Shown here piece by piece: positions 1 to 5,553 of a DNA stretch of 9,922 nt. Under the pieces are notes generated by a model that saw only the letters and a list, made by a program, of their open reading frames with translations, did not search any database and was not told where the DNA came from. This DNA is from Candidatus Heimdallarchaeota archaeon (GTDB lineage Archaea > Asgardarchaeota > Heimdallarchaeia > Heimdallarchaeales > Kariarchaeaceae). Each line of letters starts with the position of its first letter. Position 1 is the first letter of the stretch. The position numbers and the translations under genes were made by a program. Location of the stretch: assembly GCA_029882335.1 (NCBI GenBank), contig JAOUKW010000133.1, positions 1 through 9,922 of the forward strand, read 5' to 3'.

Positions 1-1193
1 AATCGAGTTGAAAGTAAAGTTTGTGTCTCATTAATTTCTTCTAAAGCAGCACCATAGTTTCCATCAAACATCTTAATCTCTGCCTTACAAAGTAATGCAT
101 TCACTCTATTGGGATAATTATTGTACTTTTTAGTTACATTTTCTGCAACTTCAAGTAATTTCATAGCCTTTTCCTTATTTCCTGCTTGCAAATAAGATTT
201 TAAGACAAAGCGAATCGCGTTACCCGTTATGAATTCAATTTTATTATCACTGGCTTCCTCATATTCAGAAACTACTTCTTCATATCTACCCAAACTTAAC
301 AATGTTTCCATAATATTTGCTCTTGGGGTGGGATGTGTGAAATATTTTTCTTTTACCGGTAGCAATATTTCAAGTGCTTCTTCATATCTTTGCAATGATA
401 TTAATTGAGATGCAATATTATTTTGAGCAACATAATAGTATCTGGTGTAGTTATTTTTCAATGCCAGATCTCTACAGATTGTCAAATATCTATGACTTTG
501 TGTAAATTCATGTTTATAAGAATAAGTCAAACTTAAAGTATTTGCGAACATCATTTTAAAGTTAACCAAATTTAAACGGTTTGTGTAATTATAAAAAATA
601 AGTGCATATTCTCTAAATGCTTCATTGTATGACAATTCAAGACTCAAAGCATTAATTATAAATAGAAATGTAAACCAATTTATCAAATTATTTGAAATTA
701 TATCTATATCAACTAGCAGTTTAGTAATTTCTTGGTATAACTCTCGTTCATTCATTGATCCTATTATATTTCCTAGTATTACATTTACTAATTGAGTAAA
801 GTATTGGTTATCTGCCATCTCAGATTTGATTGCATTTAATTCATTTATAATAATAGAACGATCTTTATAGTAAATATGAGAATTTGAGTAAAAAAATTTG
901 ATAAATGCCCAAATTGGTTCTTTAGTGGAATCTAGGAATTTAACTACTAAATCATCTTCTTCTGCAAGATATAAATTCCAAAAATAAAAAAATTGTATAT
1001 TCTGTAATTCTTCACCAGAAAACTCATTGTCATTAAGGAATTTCTCAATTGCTCCTGAAATTTGTTTTGCAATACTCTTGAGATTCAAAGTCTCCTCCTC
1101 GAATTGAGATATTGCAATTGCTTTAATTATTTTATCTGGTAATAAATGTCTGAAAATTTGAATATCGTTAGGCAGTTGAAGAAATGAGTCCAT
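1..1193 (-). CDS. TPR-like helical-repeat protein, 3' end cut by the window edge
   Basis: I read 397 residues from an ATG at 1193, still open at base 1. An in-frame TAG lies six codons upstream (1209-1211), so no longer start is available. The protein is soluble, with no signal peptide and no convincing membrane helix. Residues 1-170 are helical, without a domain I recognise. From about residue 177 it becomes a series of paired helices typical of tetratricopeptide repeats, clearest around 255-285 (an RYEEALEIL-type second helix), 296-312 (LGRYEEVVSEYEE), 324-356 (AGNKEKAMKLLE) and 366-397 (GNYGAALEEI). TPR arrays usually bind partner proteins. Nothing identifies the partner here, and an effector domain could lie in the missing C-terminus. 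It lies downstream of the RING gene on the same strand, with a gap of about 155 bp and a T-tract between, so it is probably transcribed separately. Confidence 0.85.
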   Translation of the reverse strand, partial: MDSFLQLPNDIQIFRHLLPDKIIKAIAISQFEEETLNLKSIAKQISGAIEKFLNDNEFSGEELQNIQFFYFWNLYLAEEDDLVVKFLDSTKEPIWAFIKFFYSNSHIYYKDRSIIINELNAIKSEMADNQYFTQLVNVILGNIIGSMNERELYQEITKLLVDIDIISNNLINWFTFLFIINALSLELSYNEAFREYALIFYNYTNRLNLVNFKMMFANTLSLTYSYKHEFTQSHRYLTICRDLALKNNYTRYYYVAQNNIASQLISLQRYEEALEILLPVKEKYFTHPTPRANIMETLLSLGRYEEVVSEYEEASDNKIEFITGNAIRFVLKSYLQAGNKEKAMKLLEVAENVTKKYNNYPNRVNALLCKAEIKMFDGNYGAALEEINETQTLLSTR

Positions 1194-1215
1194 ATGCCAG
1201 AATAAACTCTAACAT

Positions 1216-1223
1216 TGATAAAT
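1216..1223 (-). promoter_or_regulatory. Putative TATA box for the TPR-like gene
   Basis: The minus-strand octamer ATTTATCA is centred about 26 bp upstream of the ATG at 1193. This spacing would put the transcription start at or next to the start codon. In DNA this AT-rich such octamers are common, so the position is the main argument. Confidence 0.3.
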
Positions 1224-1305
1224 CTTATTAACTTAGTATTAAATATATTTGTGAAACATGAAGTTAATTGAATCTGATATCTAAATATTATAATCAATAT
1301 ACTAT

Positions 1306-1338
1306 AAAAAAAATCAAGTGCTTAGTAAAATACTTTAC
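1306..1338 (-). terminator. Possible terminator of the RING-finger gene (stem plus T8)
   Basis: On the minus strand, the stop codon at 1350-1352 is followed by a small inverted repeat at 1325-1338 (arms GTAAA/TTTAC around a 4-nt loop). A run of eight T residues follows (A8 on the plus strand at 1306-1313). Archaeal termination mainly needs an oligo-T tract in the non-template strand, so the T8 is the stronger part. The stem is weak and may be incidental. Confidence 0.45.
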
Positions 1339-1349
1339 CTCCAATCAAC

Positions 1350-2417
1350 CTAACTGAATAATTCAAAATAATTTGGTATTATTTTTATTATTACAAAATA
1401 AATTAAAATCATATTAATAGATTCAGCTAATATTTGGTTAGTAATTATTTTTGGAAGTTCTATTGCAATGAAAGAGATTGGAACTATATATAAAATAGGT
1501 ACTGTAAGGCGTTTTAATATCTCTTCACCACTAAAGCTAAAGTGGTACATTCTAGTATCCGTAGAGATACCAACACTTTTTAATTTTTTAAATGTTGATA
1601 ACGGTATTCCTGTTTTTTTGTATTTCTTATTGAAACCTAAAAAAGATATTAAAATTTGGTTTAGTTTATCCAAATTTTCTTTATCCAAACCTGACTTTTC
1701 ATTCCCTATGAATAATAAATTATTATTCTCAAGCTCAAGCCCTAAGAAATATCCTTTTTTATTCGTTCTTAATTCATAATAGTGGATATCTGTTACCAAA
1801 TTATATTGTAAGGTTTTATCGACATTAGATCCTAAATTAGTCTTAAGATCTCTACCTATATACAAACGTCCATCATATATATTTGATTGATATTTATTTA
1901 GGAAGGAATGGCGTTTGATAACTAGCAAAGATACAAACAACATAAAGAGAATATATGGTAATTTGTCACTATTAGGTGTTGAAAAGATTATTCGTATTAC
2001 AATAACCATAATAACCGACAAATTTAACGAATTGATTTGATTTTTTAGTATTCTTATTTTCAATGGAATATGATAATTTGTGATTTTCATAATATCTTTT
2101 TGAATTTCAATTTTCATAGGTTGATTTATCTTAGTCAAAATAGTCCAAGATTTTCCCTTTGAAAAATCTACATCCTCTGGTAATACAGGTTTTGGTACAT
2201 CTAATGGATTTTCTCTTATTCCTAGGTCAACAAGTTTAGCTATAGGTTTCCTCTTTTTGCTTCGTGTAAATTCTTCTTTGCATATTGGACACTTGGAGTC
2301 TTTTTTTAACCAAGTATTGATATGTTGTTCATGAAAGTCCTGGTTACAATTATGACAAACTGCTAGTGGTTCATGATCAAAAATAACCGATTTACAGATT
2401 TCACAAACCATGTTCAT
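1350..2417 (-). CDS. Membrane-anchored RING-type zinc-finger protein, candidate E3-ligase-like
   Basis: This is a 355-residue protein from the ATG at 2417. Residues 5-46 hold an eight-ligand zinc finger in the order Cys-x2-Cys, x12, Cys-x2-Cys, x4, His-x2-His, x10, Cys-Pro-Ile-Cys. A Trp-Leu pair precedes the last knuckle, as in RING-H2 fingers. The C-C-C-C-H-H-C-C order is closer to RING-variant, PHD or Nse1-type fingers than to a canonical RING. A basic stretch (TRSKKRKPIAK) follows. There are two predicted membrane helices at about 129-146 and 152-168. A soluble segment at about 174-262, rich in beta-strand-like sequence, could be a PH-like domain (inferred). Two more helices lie at about 304-324 and 332-347. 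RING fingers bind ubiquitin E2 enzymes, and Asgard archaea encode ubiquitin systems, but no E1, E2 or ubiquitin gene is visible here. A TTG at 2426 would add three residues. The ATG is preferred because a TATA-like box lies about 31 bp upstream. Confidence 0.85.
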   Translation of the reverse strand: MNMVCEICKSVIFDHEPLAVCHNCNQDFHEQHINTWLKKDSKCPICKEEFTRSKKRKPIAKLVDLGIRENPLDVPKPVLPEDVDFSKGKSWTILTKINQPMKIEIQKDIMKITNYHIPLKIRILKNQINSLNLSVIMVIVIRIIFSTPNSDKLPYILFMLFVSLLVIKRHSFLNKYQSNIYDGRLYIGRDLKTNLGSNVDKTLQYNLVTDIHYYELRTNKKGYFLGLELENNNLLFIGNEKSGLDKENLDKLNQILISFLGFNKKYKKTGIPLSTFKKLKSVGISTDTRMYHFSFSGEEILKRLTVPILYIVPISFIAIELPKIITNQILAESINMILIYFVIIKIIPNYFELFS

Positions 2418-2444
2418 TAAAACCAAATTCTCTACTTCGTATGT

Positions 2445-2452
2445 AAATATAT
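2445..2452 (-). promoter_or_regulatory. Putative TATA box for the RING-finger gene
   Basis: The minus-strand octamer ATATATTT is centred about 31 bp upstream of the ATG at 2417. This fits a very short 5' leader of about five bases. Background A+T is high, so confidence is modest. Confidence 0.3.
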
Positions 2453-2579
2453 TGTTAATTTATGATGCAATTGGCAAATCAATAGATTTTCTAAACATTA
2501 TTTCTCTACATAATTAATGACTTATCGTAATAATTATCAATTATACATACTGATATAATTCTTATTTAATAAATCTCAT

Positions 2580-2801
2580 TTGAATTTTAGATTTTTATTG
2601 GTTAAAATTACTTCAAATATATTGATAAAGCAAAATTTGGATAATATACCTGCTTTTGAATCAGTGTTTACTAGATTTGCTTTGAATGATAAAGTATACT
2701 TAAGCCCTTCACAATTGGAAGTTTTGTTGTTTTTCTCTCATCCACCTATTGCAGAAAGGGTAAAGTGTTCACATATTTTTGGTCGTACTGGCATAAAATA
2801 G
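2580..2801 (+). pseudogene. C-terminal remnant of an M48/Ste24-like metallopeptidase
   Basis: An open stretch of 73 codons ends at TAG 2799-2801. The peptide reads as the tail of a membrane zinc metallopeptidase of family M48 (Ste24/HtpX group). It contains a phrase like NLDNIPAFESVFTRFAL and then SHPPIAERV at residues 53-61, which matches the conserved SHPP.xxR motif near the end of M48 proteins. The frame ends 13 residues later, as expected for a C-terminus. The zinc-binding HExxH motif and membrane helices that should precede it are absent. An in-frame stop lies at 2556-2558, the only nearby start is a TTG, and I find no peptidase-like sequence in the preceding 150 bp. A truncated gene relic is therefore the best reading. 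A small functional ORF is possible but less likely. It is the only plus-strand coding trace between 1 and 9167. Confidence 0.55.
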
Positions 2802-2878
2802 TAATTTTAGTAAAATGACGGCTTTCCGGATCTATCATGTATTTTCAAAAGTTAAAAATATCAATTTAATAAATAACT

Positions 2879-3250
2879 CTACATCTCATATACTTTAGTC
2901 ATAATTTTCCAGCCATCTTCAAATTTATATAATGAAAAACAATCCTTGGCATACATTTTGGAATCAATGTATAGATCTAAAACTACAGTTGCAAAAGAAT
3001 TATGTATTTCAACGTTTGTTATGGCATAATCAACTTGACGATCAAAAGATTCAGGTTTAGTCTTTTTTCTTTCCTCAAGTTGGTCCATCCATTGATGGAT
3101 TGACCAAATTTCAACTTCTTCTCCTTTTCTAACAAACATTGAGAATAAATCATGAACATATTTATTGGTCAATTCTCTATTTGCCTGTCTGTGAATTCCT
3201 TCTATATATCCCAATTCAATTGTTTTTAAAACTGAATTTACATCATTCAT
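2879..3250 (-). CDS. NTF2-fold protein, putative lumazine-binding (SnoaL-like) family
   Basis: This is a 123-residue soluble protein with no signal peptide. It resembles the NTF2-like superfamily, specifically the small 'putative lumazine-binding' proteins (Lumazine_bd_2-like). Features are an N-terminal helix ending in GYIEGIH (residues 13-20) and a segment with FSMFVRKGEEVEIWSI (36-51) followed by a Trp-containing helix. A beta strand with NVEIHNSFATVVLDLYI (79-95) is followed by the closing LYKFEDGWKIMTKV (107-120), which matches the family's 'L.k..dGWkI..k' ending. Such folds form a pocket for small ligands or act as non-catalytic dimers. No catalytic residues can be assigned. A GTG at 3262 would add four residues. 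I choose the ATG at 3250 because a TATA-like box sits about 26 bp before it. It stands alone, between the peptidase remnant and the seven-helix gene. Confidence 0.75.
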   Translation of the reverse strand: MNDVNSVLKTIELGYIEGIHRQANRELTNKYVHDLFSMFVRKGEEVEIWSIHQWMDQLEERKKTKPESFDRQVDYAITNVEIHNSFATVVLDLYIDSKMYAKDCFSLYKFEDGWKIMTKVYEM

Positions 3251-3272
3251 ATATTTATTCACATTCTTTGGT

Positions 3273-3280
3273 TATTAAAT
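3273..3280 (-). promoter_or_regulatory. Putative TATA box for the NTF2-fold gene
   Basis: The minus-strand octamer ATTTAATA, preceded by GG, is centred about 26 bp upstream of the ATG at 3250. This fits a leaderless transcript and supports the ATG over the GTG at 3262. Confidence 0.4.
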
Positions 3281-3399
3281 CCTGTTTTTCAATGCAATAA
3301 AATTATTTTACATTGTTGGAATAATGGTTTTCAATTGCATCTAATTTGATAAAACATACAAATGTAATGTTGTTGAATGTTACCTAATTCATGAAATTA

Positions 3400-3419
3400 A
3401 ATTACAACGGTATGTAATT
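3400..3419. repeat. 7-bp inverted repeat downstream of the seven-helix gene
   Basis: Arms AATTACA and TGTAATT pair perfectly around a 6-nt loop (ACGGTA). It lies 30 to 49 bp past the stop of the gene at 3449-4333. It could shape the 3' end of that transcript or be an operator, but it is short enough to be chance in AT-rich DNA. Confidence 0.3.
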
Positions 3420-3448
3420 AATTAAATCCACATAAGAATAAAAATTAC

Positions 3449-4333
3449 TTAATTTTTCACAGTTATTACTATTTCATCTTCAAATAATTCTTCTCGAAGT
3501 CTAGATATATAATCAATTAAGGATTCAGGTCCAATTATTTCATTGATAGAGTTATTATTTTCTGCTTCTTTAACAATATTGTATAATTTTCTTACCCTCA
3601 TAACTTGAGATTGTGAAATTAAGACATATTCTGGGAATTTTATGACTAGATATAAACCAGTAACGCCTATAATTGCCATAGGAATTGGGGTAAATATTGC
3701 TATCCATGGTTGTAATAATATCCAGTATATTAACCATGATGCTGAAATAAGTAATAACAATTTTTTTGATCTGATGATGTTTGGATCATTAACTACTGGT
3801 TTTACTTTTATGTATGCAATTAATAGATTTATTAAGATTAGAATATTATAAAGATCACTAAAAAGTCTAAAGCTGGTGGAATAAGTAAAATTGTTGAATA
3901 TGATTCCTGCACCTTTTGGATAAATTGGATAATAACTTCGGGGAATTTCCAAATAAAATACTTTCACATAATTCGGTTCATTTAGTATTTTCCATTGTAG
4001 GATCAGTAATATAATTATTATTGCCCATAATAAAATTGGTAATATCCTTCTTTTATATAATTTTTCAGTTTTAATCCTAATACTATGTATGTACAAACAC
4101 AGGTGTAAAAATGTAGCAGAGATCATATCTAATTGAAAAAATTTCAATGAATTTGTCTCTTCTGCCAATACAATAGAGATGGATGAAATTGAAGCGAAGA
4201 TAAAGACCAGACCAAATAATAAATAATCTAATATTTTTGTTTGGTAATATTGTTTAATTAAGATACTAGCTGGAATTAAGGATAGGATCCCAGATGAAAT
4301 CATAATCATTTGAAATAAGAATATATGATTCAT
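3449..4333 (-). CDS. Seven-helix membrane protein, sensor-like, with a short cytoplasmic tail
   Basis: This is a 294-residue integral membrane protein starting at ATG 4333. I see seven hydrophobic helices at about 5-26, 35-57, 65-86, 97-114, 158-176, 191-212 and 214-232. A longer loop at about 115-157 separates helices 4 and 5. The last helix runs into KFPEYVLISQSQVMRVRKLYNIVKEAE-like sequence (about 232-258), a helical juxtamembrane stretch. A tail of about 35 residues follows, with no kinase, cyclase or other output domain. The layout resembles the seven-helix N-terminal sensor modules found on prokaryotic histidine kinases, here without the kinase. By that analogy it may sense a lipid, ligand or membrane state and pass the signal to a partner, but this is inference. 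I cannot assign a named family. No response-regulator gene lies nearby. A 19-bp inverted repeat sits just upstream of its start. Confidence 0.8.
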   Translation of the reverse strand: MNHIFLFQMIMISSGILSLIPASILIKQYYQTKILDYLLFGLVFIFASISSISIVLAEETNSLKFFQLDMISATFLHLCLYIHSIRIKTEKLYKRRILPILLWAIIIILLILQWKILNEPNYVKVFYLEIPRSYYPIYPKGAGIIFNNFTYSTSFRLFSDLYNILILINLLIAYIKVKPVVNDPNIIRSKKLLLLISASWLIYWILLQPWIAIFTPIPMAIIGVTGLYLVIKFPEYVLISQSQVMRVRKLYNIVKEAENNNSINEIIGPESLIDYISRLREELFEDEIVITVKN

Positions 4334-4337
4334 TGGT

Positions 4338-4356
4338 CTAATTATAGAATAATTAG
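4338..4356. promoter_or_regulatory. 19-bp inverted repeat next to the seven-helix gene start, candidate operator
   Basis: The plus strand reads CTAATTAT-AGA-ATAATTAG, two perfect 8-bp arms around three bases. It lies 5 to 23 bp upstream of the ATG at 4333, between the putative TATA box and the start codon, where a repressor could block initiation. AT-rich repeats of this size occur by chance, so function is inferred from position. Confidence 0.35.
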
Positions 4357-4363
4357 TTAAATT
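4356..4363 (-). promoter_or_regulatory. Putative TATA box for the seven-helix gene
   Basis: The minus-strand octamer AATTTAAC, within a longer AT tract, is centred about 26 bp upstream of the ATG at 4333. It touches one arm of the adjacent inverted repeat. Confidence 0.3.
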
Positions 4364-4454
4364 TTAATGATATTATTGATGAATAAGAAATATAAATATT
4401 TGATTAAAAAATTTATGAACATATCTAATTATAATTATCAAATAATGTATTACT

Positions 4455-4805
4455 TTAGAGATTTCCTATGATTATAGGAATTATACTCATTCTACCGATA
4501 AAAGTAATAATATTCACTATCAACCAATCTCTGGAAATTTCTCGTAATGCAGTCATTAATTCAGATATGTCTTTCCCAGATGTAGTAATAATATTTTTAA
4601 AATTATCAATTGGTCTATACATGGCAAATCCTAAGAAGAGAAGCATGATACCATCAATAAGAACTGTAATATTTGGTCTTAGTAATATCCAACTTAATGT
4701 AACACTCAAACCTGCTAGCCCAATTACAATTGAGACTATCTTTAAATTCTTAACTAAATCTTCAAATACTGCGTTTTCATCTTTTGTAAATTCATACTCA
4801 GTCAT
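4455..4805 (-). CDS. Small three-helix membrane protein, downstream member of a tandem paralog pair
   Basis: This is a 116-residue protein of unknown function. A short acidic N-terminus (TEYEFTKDENAVF) precedes membrane helices at about 21-43 and 48-66. A soluble segment with FKNIITTSGKDISELM (residues 69-84) follows, then a last helix at about 94-113. The N-terminal EFTxxxNxVF and the soluble motif FKx(I/V)(I/V)T(S/T)xGxDIxE are shared with the gene immediately upstream, so the two are paralogs. Similar 'F..I..T.G.DI..L' segments occur in conserved hypothetical prokaryotic membrane proteins, but I cannot name the family. A GTG at 4814 overlaps the upstream stop. The ATG at 4805 is preferred because a Shine-Dalgarno-like GGGGTGA ends five bases before it and the N-terminus then aligns with the paralog. 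It is probably co-transcribed and translationally coupled with the upstream gene. Confidence 0.8.
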   Translation of the reverse strand: MTEYEFTKDENAVFEDLVKNLKIVSIVIGLAGLSVTLSWILLRPNITVLIDGIMLLFLGFAMYRPIDNFKNIITTSGKDISELMTALREISRDWLIVNIITFIGRMSIIPIIIGNL

Positions 4806-4810
4806 AAATT

Positions 4811-4817
4811 TCACCCC
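4811..4817 (-). promoter_or_regulatory. Shine-Dalgarno-like site GGGGTGA of the downstream paralog
   Basis: GGGGTGA on the minus strand ends five bases before the ATG at 4805 and overlaps the last codons and TGA stop of the upstream gene. It is the only convincing ribosome-binding site ahead of a start codon in the window. It decides the start of the downstream gene and suggests translational coupling. Confidence 0.6.
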
Positions 4818-5176
4818 TGTATTATATTAATTACATCAATTACTATGGTAAGGAGTACCATAACAGTAATCACCTTTACTGCAAAATTAAATTTTGCAAA
4901 ACCTGAAACAACTTCCTTTATATCATTACCTTCGGATGTAACCACACTTTTAAATGGTTTTGCTGCTGGAAATAATACAACACCTGTCACGGAAACAAAT
5001 ATTGCTGTTAGGATGTTCATTAATAATTTTGTACTAGTAATTGAATCATTAATTAATGCATTGATTAAAATCAGAATTCCTCCTAGCACTAGTAAAATAC
5101 CTTGAGTATTCATTCGCAAAGCAACTGCATTGAATACTTTATTGTCTTCTTCTGTAAATTCATGTCCTGAACTCAT
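4811..5176 (-). CDS. Small three-helix membrane protein, upstream member of a tandem paralog pair
   Basis: This is a 121-residue protein from the ATG at 5176. Its order matches its downstream neighbour: an acidic N-terminus (EFTEEDNKVF, residues 6-15), a first helix at about 24-43, and a second at about 50-72 ending in FPAAKPF. A soluble motif FKSVVTSEGNDIKEVV follows at 75-90, then a last helix at about 98-118. Function is unknown. The conserved segment between helices 2 and 3 is the likeliest functional part, perhaps a contact surface for a partner or for the paralog. The frame is open upstream to 5266, but that extension is not like the paralog and starts far beyond the putative TATA box, so the ATG at 5176 is chosen. 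Five bases separate its stop from the next ATG. The pair is probably one operon, and the proteins could form a hetero-oligomer. Confidence 0.8.
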   Translation of the reverse strand: MSSGHEFTEEDNKVFNAVALRMNTQGILLVLGGILILINALINDSITSTKLLMNILTAIFVSVTGVVLFPAAKPFKSVVTSEGNDIKEVVSGFAKFNFAVKVITVMVLLTIVIDVINIIQG

Positions 5177-5197
5177 TACGCACGTGGTAATTTGAAT

Positions 5198-5205
5198 TAA
5201 TAAAA
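5198..5205 (-). promoter_or_regulatory. Putative TATA box for the paralog operon
   Basis: The minus-strand octamer TTTTATTA is centred about 26 bp upstream of the ATG at 5176. It supports that start over the longer open frame and would give a leaderless first cistron. Confidence 0.35.
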
Positions 5206-5435
5206 ATATTTCGTGGTTATAATTTAACATCGCATTAAATAACATTTTATTCTTAATAAAACACATAATTTCAGAAGAATTACAAGTTATCTATAATTTT
5301 TAGATTAAATCACATTGGAAAACAATTTCAAATTTCGCTTTATATTGATTTTAACATATTAATATTATTTTTTTCTAGTTATATGTTTATTATAAGTCGT
5401 CTATTCCTAATATATTATTAAATAATCATTGTTAT

Positions 5436-5461
5436 ATTAAAATAAAAAGAATTTATTCTTT
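5436..5461 (-). terminator. Possible terminator of the surface-protein gene
   Basis: On the minus strand, an inverted repeat with 7-bp arms (AAAGAAT/ATTCTTT around two bases, 5446-5461) runs directly into TTTTATTTT. It lies about 95 bp downstream of the stop at 5554. The stem has a single G-C pair, so only the T-rich tract is likely to matter for an archaeal polymerase. Confidence 0.35.
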
Positions 5462-5553
5462 ATTCTTAATTTTGATGAAGTATGAAATTATTGTCTTAAA
5501 ATTGATATTAAAATTTGATTAATTAAAGCTGTTACTAGATTGGGATTATAAAA

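Larger units (their letters stand above)
5177..5553. other. Gene-free region of 377 bp
   Basis: This lies between the end of the surface-protein gene and the start of the paralog operon. All six frames are broken by stops or lack coding character. It holds the operon's putative TATA box (5198-5205) and a weak hairpin with T-tract (5436-5461) read on the minus strand. I see no RNA gene or mobile-element ends. Confidence 0.6.

Noticed and set aside
1338..1343. GGAGGT on the minus strand just after the RING gene stop
   Set aside because: No ATG or GTG frame of useful length follows, and the T8 tract comes about 25 bp later. It is probably coincidental.
1468..1779. Open frame of 103 codons on the plus strand
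   Set aside because: It lies wholly antisense to the RING-finger gene, whose domains and membrane helices explain the region. The antisense peptide matches nothing I recognise.
3642..3851. Open frame of 69 codons on the plus strand
   Set aside because: It is antisense to the seven-helix gene. Its hydrophobicity mirrors the membrane helices read on the other strand.
4468..5105. Two plus-strand open frames (4468-4830 and 4845-5105)
   Set aside because: Both are shadows of the tandem membrane-protein genes, which have shared motifs, coupled spacing and a ribosome-binding site on the minus strand.
5177..5266. N-terminal extension of the upstream paralog to an ATG at 5266
   Set aside because: The extra 30 residues are absent from the paralog and the putative TATA box lies inside them. 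The ATG at 5176 aligns with the downstream gene's start.
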